A DNA stretch of 64,000 bases from Myoxocephalus aenaeus (taxonomy: Eukaryota > Chordata > Actinopteri > Perciformes > Cottidae), in contig JBAMJR010000272.1 in assembly GCA_038501785.1 (NCBI GenBank), positions 712,001-776,000 on the forward strand, given 5' to 3'. Positions 25,501 to 34,800 of this stretch are shown one piece after another (position 1 is the first letter of the stretch; every line of letters starts with the position of its first letter). A model generated the notes under the pieces. It saw only the letters and a list, made by a program, of their open reading frames with translations, did not search any database and had not been told where the DNA came from. A program made the translations under genes and the position numbers.

Positions 25501-27772
25501 AGGTCAGGTGGAGAACTACGACGTACACAGAACTCTTAATACGATAGATGTTAATAATTAGAGTATTTATGGTGCAGACGAATCAAATACTGCACAAAGC
25601 AAACGACAGGAAGTTTCCTTGTTTTACACGCAACTCCTGATGGACGTGGAGCAGATGAAGATCTTTGACTCTTCTGTAGTACCCGTCATGTCAGTGAGGC
25701 TCATTGAGCTTTTCCTGAACCTCTTTCCTCTTCAGTGACTGCTTCCTCTGTGTCAGCAGCATGGTGGCCTGTGCTCACCCACAGCTGTGACATGAAACTG
25801 CTCTGGCCGCGATGAACCCAGCAACAAATAGAAGACAAGCTTATGAAAGTTTTAATACTGCATTTAGTGGATCATATTTCTTTATATCACCAGTAACTGA
25901 AACCACAAGTCGCCACCAATGTCTTTGGGTTGAACACCTTATATATTATTATATGTATTTTTTGTCATTTTAAAACTGAGATTGACCAGATGTACAGTGC
26001 TACTCTGCTACAATGTGACAGTGTTACTGTGTTACAGTGCTATTGTGCAACACTACTACTGTGCTACTGTGTTAGAGTGTACAGTGTTACAGTTACGGCT
26101 GGGCGGTATGGCCAAAAATTCATATCACGGTATTTTGTACGATTCTGGCGGTTTCACGGTATATTATTCAACGAGTAAACACATTGCTTCATTAACAGCG
26201 CCGGCCAACCTGTCCAGACAGCGGTGCTGTCAGCGAGCCGTCCATAGCCGCAACGGCAGGCAGCAACATTTATTTTTTACAGTTTAATACTGGGAGCGCA
26301 GTGGAGCTACTTAGCTGTCAGGGTAACTTGCTTCAGTCATGGTTCACAAATTACAGCGCCGAATTGCATGCTGGGTAGAGGTCGCGCACACAAAAAACAG
26401 GAAGAGACAGACCGGAAGACACGCCACACAAACAGCTGTTCGCCGCCCAACTCGCTGCAACTGGCCTTCCCAGCATGCATTTCGGCCGTGTAATTTTGTT
26501 ACAGTGCTACTGTTACTGTGTTACAGTGTTACTGTTACTGTGTTACAGTGTTACAGTGCTACTGTAACAATGTAACAGTGCTAGTAACAGTGCTAATGTT
26601 ACAGTTTAACAGTGCTACTGTTACAGTGTAACAGTGCTACTGTTACAGTGTAACAGTGCTACTGTTACACTGCAACAGTGCTACTGTTACACTGCAACAG
26701 TGCTACTGTTACAGTGCTACTGTTACAGTGCTACTGTTACATTGTAACAGTGCAACAGTAGCACTGTAACAGTGCTACTGTTACATTGTAACAGTAGCAC
26801 TGCAACAGTGCTACTGTTACACTGCAACAGTGCTACTGTTACAGTGCTACTGTTACATTGTAACAGTGCAACAGTAGCACTGTAACAGTGCTACTGTTAC
26901 ATTGTAACAGTGCAACAGTAGCACTGTTACACTGTAACAGTAGCACTGTTAAACTGTAACATTAGCACTGTTACTAGCACTGTTACATTGTTACAGTAGC
27001 ACTGTTACAGTGTAACAGTGCTACTGTTACATTGTTACAGTGTAACAGTGCTACTGTTACACTGTAACAGTGCAACAGTGCTACTGTTACACTGCAACAG
27101 TGCTACTGTTACACTGCAACAGTGCTACTGTTACACTGTAACATTAGCACTGTTACACTGTAACATTAGCACTGTTACAGTGTAACAGTAGCACTGTTAC
27201 AGTGTAACAGTAGCACTGTTACACTGTAACAGTGCTACAGTAGCACTGTAACAGTAGCACTGTTACAGTGCTACTGTTACAGTGTTACAGTGCTACTGTA
27301 ACAGTGTAACAGTAGCACTGTAACAGTGCTACTGTTACACTGTAACATTAGCACTGTTACACTGTAACATTAGCACTGTTACACTGTAACATTAGCACTG
27401 TTACACTGCAACAGTGCTACTGTTACACTGCAACAGTGCTACTGTTACACTGTAACAGTGCTACTGTTACAGTGCTACTGTTACATTGTAACAGTGCAAC
27501 AGTAGCACTGTTACAGTGCTACTGTTACAGTGTTACAGTGCTACTGTAACAGTGTAACAGTAGCACTGTAACAGTGCTACTGTTGCACTGTTACAATGTA
27601 ACAGTAGCACTGTTACAGTAGCACTGTTACAGTGCTACTGTAACAGTGCTACAGTGTTACAGTTTTCTCCACACATGGAGAACCCGTCCAGTTAAACCCA
27701 GATGAATATTATCTGTACGTCTGACTGACTCGTGAGTGTTTCTTCTGTTTGTTTTAGGACAAAGTGGTGTGA
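13275..27772 (+). CDS. bcl2l15: bcl2l15, Bcl-2-like protein 15 (Bfk), four coding exons
   Basis: Joining exons 13275-13410, 14328-14446, 25223-25447 and 27758-27772 at GT-AG borders gives an intact frame of 164 codons; human BCL2L15 has 163 residues. Family features are in order: N-terminal FEWQTKQIIECLL helix, a BH3-like segment FDPALIAGKLRTVADALND (human has the matching FDVAIIAGRLRMLGDQFN), a central helical region, and a C-terminal BH2-like QQGGWDKVV (human GQGGWENL). There is no C-terminal membrane anchor, as in human Bfk. The start ATG has a strong context (GCAGCCATGG). The role known for the family is modulation of apoptosis in epithelia. Intron 1 (917 bp) carries a DNA transposon, intron 2 (10.8 kb) a 9.5-kb minisatellite and a Tc1 remnant, and intron 3 (2.3 kb) a mixed-orientation repeat. 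The assignment rests on recalled human sequence and exon phases; expression is not shown. Confidence 0.88.
13502..13545. repeat. (TG)n microsatellite in bcl2l15 intron 1
   Basis: About 22 uninterrupted TG units. Confidence 0.97.
13628..14132. mobile_element. Non-autonomous DNA transposon with TAGGGTGACCAGA ends
   Basis: The left end TAGGGTGACCAGA and right end TCTGGTCACCCTA are perfect inverted repeats 505 bp apart. GTCCTCTTTTT words lie just inside both ends. The flanks allow a TA duplication (TA outside GGGTGACC) or a 4-bp ACAT duplication, so the superfamily is not settled. There is no transposase. The middle is taken up by five copies of a 47-bp repeat. It sits wholly within bcl2l15 intron 1. 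Confidence 0.78.
13724..13963. repeat. 47-bp tandem repeat inside the intron-1 transposon
   Basis: Five copies at exact 47-bp spacing (13724, 13771, 13818, 13865, 13912), each beginning TACGTCCGGGAAAATAG and ending TTTTGGAAATGG. They are near-identical, so the expansion is recent. Confidence 0.95.
14254..14276. repeat. (TTG)n microsatellite
   Basis: Short GTT/TTG run in bcl2l15 intron 1, about 50 bp before the exon 2 acceptor. Confidence 0.9.
14328..14446 (+). CDS. bcl2l15: bcl2l15 coding exon 2 (BH3-like segment)
   Basis: The acceptor is TTTCCCCAG. The exon encodes GPFDPALIAGKL, RTVADALNDD and VLAELKQAAATE. It ends in phase 0 at a weak donor, GAG|GTGTCT, about 17 bp before the giant minisatellite begins. 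The BH3 position that is Gly-Asp in human Bfk reads Ala-Asp here. Confidence 0.87.
14464..23957 (+). repeat. 9.5-kb minisatellite of 17-bp and 12-bp units in bcl2l15 intron 2
   Basis: Two unit types alternate: TATTGTTGCTCCTCATG (17 bp) and TACGTCCTCATG, TATGTCCTCATG or TACGTCCTTATG (12 bp). Neither unit nor any junction contains TAA, TAG or TGA on the plus strand, so all three plus frames stay open for over 3,170 codons. These frames are not genes: they are low-complexity, lie inside an intron and encode the same peptides in each frame. The first 591 bp of unit order are duplicated directly (first TACGT unit at 14515, matching one at 15106). The array ends exactly at a Tc1 inverted repeat. 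Confidence 0.97.
23960..24830 (+). mobile_element. Tc1-like transposon, 3' truncated
   Basis: The left inverted repeat begins CACTCACCTAAAGGATTATT directly after a TA (23958-23959), the expected Tc1/mariner target site. About 150 bp of leader leads into the transposase ATG at 24108. The coding sequence breaks off around 24822-24830 into unrelated sequence, then CA-rich repeat. The right inverted repeat and the downstream third of the element are missing. Insertion was in bcl2l15 intron 2, at the edge of or into the minisatellite. Confidence 0.9.
24108..24869 (+). pseudogene. Truncated Tc1-like transposase
   Basis: The 253-codon frame starts MGKKGDLSNFERGMVVGARR. It carries the N-terminal helix-turn-helix pair (SISQSAQLLGFSRTTISRVY and LTEITTRYN), and WSDESGFLLRHSDGRV holds the first catalytic Asp of the DDE domain. 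Family proteins run about 340 residues and have a second Asp and a final Glu about 34 residues apart; both are beyond the break, so the product cannot be catalytic. The last 15 or so residues are read from foreign sequence. The retained part is free of stops and frameshifts, so the copy is fairly young. Confidence 0.9.
24871..24910. repeat. (CA)n/(CACT) short repeat
   Basis: CACACACACACTCACACACA-type sequence right after the broken Tc1 element; possibly the site of the deletion that removed its right end. Confidence 0.85.
25223..25447 (+). CDS. bcl2l15: bcl2l15 coding exon 3
   Basis: The acceptor is TGTCTCTCTCAG, the donor TGG|GTAAGA, and the phase is 0 at both ends. It encodes 75 residues from ALEAAFSHGVEALCQ to TRVAPWLHQQGGW, the latter matching the BH2-like end of Bfk. 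GC content is clearly higher than in the flanking introns. Confidence 0.88.
25994..26093. repeat. Left piece of the ACAGTGCTACTGTT repeat
   Basis: Degenerate ACAGTGCTAC, TGTTACTGTG and CAACACTACT words of the same family as the large array at 26499. The two are separated by about 400 bp of different sequence. Confidence 0.8.
26094..26498. mobile_element. Probable hAT-like dispersed repeat fragment interrupting an array
   Basis: The sequence begins TACGGCTGGGCGGTATGGCC and continues ATATCACGGTATTTTG, wording I associate with dispersed fish hAT-type elements. GTTACAGT lies on both sides, as an 8-bp target duplication would, but the surrounding array is made of that word, so this is not proof. 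No transposase is visible. Confidence 0.4.
26499..27662. repeat. Mixed-orientation minisatellite in bcl2l15 intron 3
   Basis: The words GTGCTACTGTTACA and TGTAACAGTAGCAC are reverse complements of each other, and both occur many times, switching orientation repeatedly. Spacer words are ACTGTAAC, ACTGCAAC and ATTGTAAC. Because each copy can pair with inverted neighbours, single strands could form many alternative hairpins. Confidence 0.93.
27758..27772 (+). CDS. bcl2l15: bcl2l15 coding exon 4 (last four codons)
   Basis: The acceptor TTCTGTTTGTTTTAG is followed by GAC AAA GTG GTG TGA, that is DKVV and stop. This completes GGWDKVV and matches the position of the human GGWENLES end. An 18-bp repeat begins 7 bp after the stop, in the presumed 3' UTR. 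Confidence 0.8.
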   Translation, partial: DKVV

Positions 27773-27778
27773 GCCTTT

Positions 27779-27872
27779 CACCGTGTGGAGATACTTCACC
27801 GTGTGGAGATACTTCACCGTGTGGAGATACTTCACCGTGTGGAGATACTTCACCGTGTGGAGATACTTCACC
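27779..27872. repeat. 18-bp tandem repeat in the bcl2l15 3' UTR
   Basis: Five copies of CACCGTGTGGAGATACTT begin 7 bp after the stop codon. The unit length is a multiple of three and the plus and minus frames stay open, but the upstream stop excludes it from the protein. Confidence 0.95.
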
Positions 27873-28233
27873 AGATGACCCTGTGGAGCCACTGCAAACC
27901 CCAATTTAATCACACACTAAACCTCTTCATTAGACTTTCACTTTTAGACCATCTGGCTCTAATTCCAGGTTCTAGGATGCAGCTGCTCGTCACAGGTTGA
28001 TGCAATCATCAGAAAACACTTTGTATTACAACATGATGACTTATATGATAATGATAATGTACTGAAACATATCTTGATTGTCTCCAGAGGAGTTTTGTGT
28101 ATTTATTTTATACATTCATCTATGGAGCTGCTCACTGAACTAAATGAATTTAATTTTCATTTAAATGATGTAATTGATCTCTTTTTGCTTGCCTTGTTAT
28201 GATCACAGTAGTCGATGTCACAACAATGAAGCT

Positions 28234-28268
28234 GGTTCCACAGGTGGGCCACGCCCACCTGTGGAACC
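28234..28268. repeat. Perfect 16-bp inverted repeat with 3-base loop
   Basis: GGTTCCACAGGTGGGC, then CAC, then GCCCACCTGTGGAACC: a perfect GC-rich stem of 16 bp. It lies about 460 bp past the bcl2l15 stop, before the first AATAAA. It could be a 3' UTR hairpin or the relic of a small inverted-repeat element. Confidence 0.9.
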
Positions 28269-28621
28269 GGTTTATGATGAGATGCAACAAGCTATGATTT
28301 CATTCTGCTGCTTATTTTTGCACAAACAGGTACGGGTGCTCTATCATGTCTTAAGCTTTGAAACCCTGTTTAGTGTTTTAATTATTCTCCATTATCGTCC
28401 ACTTCTGCTCACATTTTACACAATGCATGCAATTTATATTTGTTTTTTAAAGGAAATAAGAATATGAATTGTTTTTGTTTTATACATCTTGGTGAATAGT
28501 TGGGACATATTTGGTAACTTTGATATATTGCTTAAAGTTCACCAAATCATTTGAACTAAATGTTTCATTCGCAGCTTGTTGAAAATGGGATTTTTCTTTT
28601 TTGGTCATTTCTTTTTATTTC

Positions 28622-28627
28622 AATAAA
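28622..28627 (+). terminator. Candidate poly(A) signal for bcl2l15
   Basis: This is the first canonical AATAAA I find after the stop codon, 850 bp downstream, in AT-rich sequence. Further AATAAA words follow near 28758 and 28906. Use is not shown. Confidence 0.3.
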
Positions 28628-29226
28628 AATGGGAAAAAGATTCCTGAATTATGTAATTCTGGATATTACATTTAGAGTTATGGTTGTAATACAATAACCA
28701 TGTTTTAACATTTTATAAACAAAACCAAATGCTAATAAGTCAAAGTGCTTATTTTCATAATAAAATGGCGGTTTGGATGTTTCTGTGCTGAAAACCTGCT
28801 GCTGCTCTCATCAGCCTGAGAACTGGAACAAGAACAGTAATGTGCCATTCATATTCCCCATAAATATGTGTGAGAAATTAGTAGATAGTTTTTTATTTGA
28901 TCACAATAAATATGGTATATGCATTTCATCTATATTCTCAAATACTGGATCACAAAGAAAACCTCCAGTGGAAGAGCTGAGACCTGCATGACTGGGTTTT
29001 ATCTGTCATTAGACATGTCACATACTAGAATATGATTGTTTTTTACTTTTCATGAAATATTATAATTTGACTTTTTTGACTTAGAATATTTATAAAACAA
29101 TTTCGATGAGAGGATATTGGGACTAAGTACTTCCTAAGACTGATGACTGTCTTCATCCATTACACCGTAAGGATAAGGACGTGCATTAGTAAGTTTGTGT
29201 TGAATCAGCGCACTACCGCGCAGTCA

Positions 29227-29240
29227 CCAGCAGAGGGCAG
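29227..29240 (+). promoter_or_regulatory. Consensus CTCF-type motif between the convergent genes
   Basis: CCAGCAGAGGGCAG fits CCASYAGRKGGCRS at every position. It lies in the interval between the 3' ends of bcl2l15 and adora1. Binding is an inference. Confidence 0.5.
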
Positions 29241-29368
29241 CGCCGACCACTTTCATCAAGACTCAGTGTGAAAAATGACCACATGTTTTAAAAGCAGCTG
29301 TAGAGTCATAATCTGCATGGTAGTGGTTTAAGAGAGAAGCACCTTGGATAGTTTAAGCCAAACCAGCT

Positions 29369-29822
29369 GATGGAACCGGTCCTGCCTGCTGCCATGGCCC
29401 TGCTGATGGAACCGGTCCTGCCTGCTGCCATGGCCCTGCTGATGGAACCGGTCCTGCCTGCTGCCATGGCCCTGCTAATGGAACCGGTCCTGGAACCCCC
29501 CCTCCCTCTGGATCATGGTCCATGCCTACTACTCATTATATGAATAATTTCTAATGTGCTGTAACTCTGTTAGTTATTCATTCTGGTCACATGACATCTA
29601 TTCTTCTGTCCATCAGGAGAGGGATCCTCCTCTGTTGCTCTCCCTCAGGTTTCTCCCCTTTTTTCCCTGTGAAAGGGTTTTTACTATCTTTTTAGGGGAG
29701 TTGTTCCTGATCCGATGTGAGGTCCCGGGACAGGATGTTATGTTACAGACTGTAAAGCCCTCTGAGGATAACTCGTATTTGTGATGTTGGGCTATATAAA
29801 ATAAACTGAACTGAACTGAATT
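29369..29822 (+). mobile_element. Dispersed retroelement tail (SINE/LINE 3' end) with internal 36-bp repeats
   Basis: From about 29490 the sequence follows a wording common in fish genomes: GAGAGGGATCCTCCTCTGTT, then GGGGAGTTGTTCCTGATCCG, CTGTAAAGCCCTCTGAGG and finally GGGCTATATAAAATAAACTG with repeated AACTG/AATTG. Such ends are typical of non-LTR retroelements. The 5' part is three and a bit copies of a 36-bp unit starting GATGGAACCGGTCCTGCC (29369, 29405, 29441, 29477). The 76-codon frame inside is not a gene. Family assignment from memory only. Confidence 0.6.
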
Positions 29823-29946
29823 GAACCAAACCAGTGTGAAAGGCTTTCCAGGTTGAAGGGACAAAGAGCTGAAATCCAGTCAGTAGTTCCAAGAAGCAGG
29901 GCCTTTGACACTGTGTTTCCATTTGAACGTACAGAGGCTTTATGTA

Positions 29947-30016
29947 TTATTAATAATAATAATAATAATAATACATGATCCTTTATTAATCCCCTTGGGT
30001 AAATTCTTCTCTGCAT
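29947..30016 (-). mobile_element. Non-LTR retrotransposon tail, minus orientation
   Basis: Read on the minus strand, CCCAAGGGGATTAATAAAGG runs into an (ATT)n tail ending at about 29950. This is a typical 3' end of fish L2/CR1-like elements. Only the tail is recognisable. Confidence 0.55.
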
Positions 30017-30035
30017 TTGACCATCCTTGGTTAAG

Positions 30036-30094
30036 GAGAGACAGGGAGAGAGAGAGAGAGAGAGAGACAGAGGGAGAGAGAGAGACAGAGAGAG
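30036..30094. repeat. (AG)n microsatellite with ACAG interruptions
   Basis: Simple purine repeat. Confidence 0.95.
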
Positions 30095-31423
30095 GTTGAA
30101 AATAACTGATAAACAATGTGACATGAACAGGTTTATTGGATGGAAAGGTCTTGATGTTGACCTCCACAGAGACGAACACTGACTCACATCCTGGTCTGTG
30201 ACATCCTGGCCTCATAAAGGTGGTTCTGATGCTGTGGAGCGTAAACAGAGTGACCCCCACCCTCCTCCCTAACCTCCTCCCTCATTCACTCATGAGGATC
30301 AGCGTGTGCACAGAATAATGACGACCTTCACCATACAGAGGAGCTACTTCTGTCATGAAGCCTCCGCCTGCTGATGCATGCACAGCATTATGAATGTAAA
30401 GCAGGGCTCACTTGATCACTTTCCTGACCCCATTCAAAAAGATCTTGTGATGCTTGAAGGGTGAATTTCCCAATCAACAGCTGGATGAGGATGTGCAGAG
30501 AGGAGCAGCTCTTCACATGTCGACACGCATCACTCACACAGCACTACAAGGCTAGCATTCCCAATCCCACTCTTTTTAAAGGGCAACACTGATCAGTAAT
30601 GGAGGACAGAGAGCACGTGATGATGGTACTCGTCTTCGTCACAGAGAGCATGAGGCCTGGAGACGCTGCAGTACAGGTTCAGCATGATGGAGGAGCTCCA
30701 GCAGTCCTGCAGTTCATAAAGTTACTGATTGGTTATCATTGTCCATGTTGACCAATGTTTCAGGAGGAGCGTCCGCTATTTCTTCTGTTAGCCTGGATGC
30801 TATTTTCAGCTACACCTATAATCTATAATTAGTCATTCTGACGTCAGCAGTGGAACCAGACTCAGCGCACCAAAGATCCTTCATGAGTCCAAGAGAGTCC
30901 ATTGATTGTGTTCCTCCTGGTGCTCGTCATCTCAAAGCCCCGCTGGTTGCTGGCCCACCATTGGTTGACCAGATTAACACTATTAAAACGACAGTTCTCT
31001 CCTGAAGGCCACAGAACTAAGCATGGAAATGCATCTATTGGTGCCCCTTCACATCAGAAGGGCCATGAGTTTGAATTCACATCAGAAACACAACACAGAA
31101 AACACGACTTCTGCTATTGGTACCGGATGAGCTGCAGATTCACTGATTCACGTTCAACAGGCCGCTGTTGAAACTTCCTTTTGTCTGTAAGTGTGGAAAT
31201 GAACAATCAGTCTTCTTCAAATCAAAGTGGGATTGAGATGTTTCTCCAGCTCCGTGCCGATTGGTCCTCCTTCCTCTCAGAGTGTTGGTGGCGTTCCCTC
31301 TGACATCATGTGACGCCATGAGGACGATCTGACCAGCATGACCATGTGTCCAGAGTCTTTACATTCTGTGAACCAGTGGGGTGAAACTTAACAGTTACAC
31401 AGCAATCCAATGAGTTGCCACGG
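30095..31423. other. Gene-free sequence downstream of adora1
   Basis: No coding exon is recognised. It should contain the adora1 3' UTR on the minus strand, but I see no clear poly(A) signal close to the stop codon. Confidence 0.5.
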
Positions 31424-31813
31424 TCACACATCATCATCATCATCATCATCCTCGTTCTGCCTCAGCCTCCTCTCACGACTCTGTCCTCTCTGGCTCCCTC
31501 TCTGAGGAAGCCGACCTACTGGATCCTGACAAAGCACATACTGTTTCCAGATTTTCCGGAACGCTGTGCGAAATTTCTTGATGCGGAAAGCGTACACGAC
31601 GGGGTTGACGGCCGAGTTCCCGTGTGTGAGGATGATGGCGATGTAAACCAGGAACATGGGCTTGTCGCAGGCAGGGCAGAAGAGGGTGATGCAGTTGAGG
31701 ATGTGAAGAGGGAGCCAGCTGACCGCGAAGAGGAAAAGAACCAGGACCAGCGACTTGGCTAGCTTGAGCTCCTTGCCAAAGTAACGGCTGGGGTCAGTGT
31801 GGCTCGCCGTCAC
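31424..31813 (-). CDS. adora1: adora1 coding exon 3 (TM6-TM7 and tail)
   Basis: The acceptor is CGTCTTTGCAG. The exon encodes VTASHTDPSRYFGKELKLAK through TM7 NPVVY and a basic tail ending in seven Asp and Val before TGA. The Asp run is encoded by a (GAT)n microsatellite immediately next to the stop. Confidence 0.9.
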   Translation of the reverse strand: MTASHTDPSRYFGKELKLAKSLVLVLFLFAVSWLPLHILNCITLFCPACDKPMFLVYIAIILTHGNSAVNPVVYAFRIKKFRTAFRKIWKQYVLCQDPVGRLPQRGSQRGQSRERRLRQNEDDDDDDDV

Positions 31814-34800
31814 CTGCAAAGACGTGAAGGAGAAGATCATGTACATGTAGTCTAATTAGTCCTCACTAAGGCTGCTGTTTGCTGCATATCAAACACAGAA
31901 GAGGAGCCCTCACCTTCTTGTTGAGCTGCTTGTGGATCATGTAGAAGATCTCCACATAGATGGCCAGCATGAGGAGCAGCGGGGGCAGCACCCAGCCAAA
32001 GAAGTTGAAGTAGACCATGTAGTCCATGCTGATGACCGTCTCAAACTCACAGGTCACCAACAGGTCATCGGTGAGCAGGGAGCCGTTGTCACGGAGCTGC
32101 TGCAGGTTATTCCAGCCCACCATGGGCAGCAGACCAACCAGGATGGACACCAGCCAACACAACAGCACGGCCGAGCCAGCGCGCCGAGGAGTCACCACCC
32201 GCTTGTAGCTGTGCAGCAGGGAGAAGGTCGCTTTATTTAGTCAACATAAAAGATTAAAGATCTACAGCCAATACTCCCTTTGTGAAGATAATGACTTCAT
32301 TTAAGCTCTTTTCAGATCAACAATCTCGCTGACGATGGTGACCCGACCAAGACAGCAGCATCGAAGGTTATGGACAAAAACAATAACCACAAGAAATATT
32401 AAAATACCTGCAAACAGTAACATTTCACATTGCACTTATGAGAGCTTAAAAATCAGACATGTGCAACAGACAACAAGACCATATCTTTAGATTCTTTAAC
32501 TGCAGTCAGATTTCTCTTAATCTTTGTTGCCCTGCAGCAGCAGGTGGGGTACTTCAGTTTGATCTTTTTCTCTGAACATCCAAAGCAGACGTCAAGCAGA
32601 CACAAAGAGACACAAAGAGACACAAAGAGACACAAGCAGACACAAAGAGACACAAAGAGACACAAGCAGACACAAAGAGACACAAGCAGACACAAAGAGA
32701 CACAAGCAGACACAAAAGAGACACAAGCAGACACAAAAGAGACACAAGCAGACACAAAGAGACACAAAGAGACACAAGCAGACACAAAGAGACACAAAGA
32801 GACACAAAGAGACACAAGCAGACACAAAGAGACACAAAGAGACACAAGCAGACACAAAGAGACACAAGCAGACACAAAGAGACACAAAGAGACACAAGCA
32901 GACACAAAGAGACACAAGCAGACACAAAGAGACACAAAGAGACACAAAGAGACACAAAGAGACACAAGCAGACACAAAGAGACACAAAGAGACACAAAGA
33001 GACACAAGCAGACACAAAGAGACACAAAGAGACACAAGCAGACACAAAGAGACACAAAGAGACACAAGCAGACACAAAGAGACACAAGCAGACACAAAGA
33101 GACACAAGCAGACACAAAGAGACACAAAGAGACACAAGCAGACACAAAGAGACACAAGCAGACACAAAGAGACACAAAGAGACACAAAGAGACACAAAGA
33201 GAGACACAAGAGAGACACAAGAGACACAAGAGAGACACAAGAGACACAAGAGAGACACAAGAGAGACACAAAGAGACACAAGCAGACACAAAGAGACACA
33301 AAGAGACACAAAGAGACACAAGCAGACACAAGCAGACACAAAGAGACACAAAGAGACACAAAGAGACACAAGCAGACACAAAGAGACACAAAGAGACACA
33401 AAGAGACACAAGCAGACACAAAGAGACACAAGCAGACACAAAGAGACACAAAGAGACACAAAGAGACACAAGCAGACACAAAGAGACACAAAGAGACACA
33501 AAGAGACACAAGCAGACACAAAAGAGACACAAAGAGACACAAAGAGACACAAGCAGACACAAAGAGACACAAAGAGACACAAAGAGACACAAAGAGACAC
33601 AAAGAGACACAAGCAGACACAAAGAGACACAAAGAGACACAAAGAGACACAAGCAGACACAAAGAGACACAAAGAGACACAAAGAGACACAAGCAGACAC
33701 AAAGAGACACAAAGAGACACAAGCAGACACAAAGAGACACAAAGAGACACAAGCAGACACAAAGAGACACAAGCAGACACAAAGAGACACAAGCAGACAC
33801 AAAGAGACACAAAGAGACACAAGCAGACACAAAGAGACACAAGCAGACACAAAGAGACACAAAGAGACACAAAGAGACACAAAGAGAGACACAAGAGAGA
33901 CACAAGAGACACAAGAGAGACACAAGAGACACAAGAGAGACACAAGAGAGACACAAAGAGACACAAGCAGACACAAAGAGACACAAAGAGACACAAAGAG
34001 ACACAAGCAGACACAAGCAGACACAAAGAGACACAAAGAGACACAAAGAGACACAAGCAGACACAAAGAGACACAAGCAGACACAAAGAGACACAAAGAG
34101 ACACAAAGAGACACAAAGAGAGACACAAGAGAGACACAAGAGACACAAGAGAGACACAAGAGACACAAGAGAGACACAAGAGACACAAGAGAGACACAAG
34201 AGAGACACAAAGAGACACAAGCAGACACAAAGAGACACAAAGAGACACAAAGAGACACAAAGAGACACAAAGAGACACAAGCAGACACAAGCAGACACAA
34301 AGAGACACAAAGAGACACAAAGAGACACAAGCAGACACAAAGAGACACAAGCAGACACAAAGAGACACAAAGAGACACAAAGAGACACAAGCAGACACAA
34401 AGAGACACAAAGAGACACAAAGAGACACAAGCAGACACAAAAGAGACACAAAGAGACACAAAGAGACACAAAGAGACACAAAGAGACACAAGCAGACACA
34501 AAGAGACACAAAGAGACACAAGCAGACACAAAGAGACACAAAGAGACACAAGCAGACACAAAGAGACACAAAGAGACACAAAGAGACACAAGCAGACACA
34601 AAGAGACACAAAGAGACACAAAGAGACACAAGCAGACACAAAGAGACACAAAGAGACACAAAGAGACACAAGCAGACACAAAGAGACACAAAGAGACACA
34701 AAGAGACACAAGCAGACACAAAGAGACACAAAGAGACACAAAGAGAGACACAAGAGAGACACAAGAGAGACACAAGAGACACAAGAGAGACACAAGAGAG

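Larger units (their letters stand above)
27873..29368. other. Gene-free AT-rich sequence after bcl2l15
   Basis: Apart from the hairpin, poly(A) candidates and CTCF-type motif listed separately, only short open frames are present (97 codons at most), with no recognisable domain. Part is probably bcl2l15 3' UTR. Confidence 0.55.
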
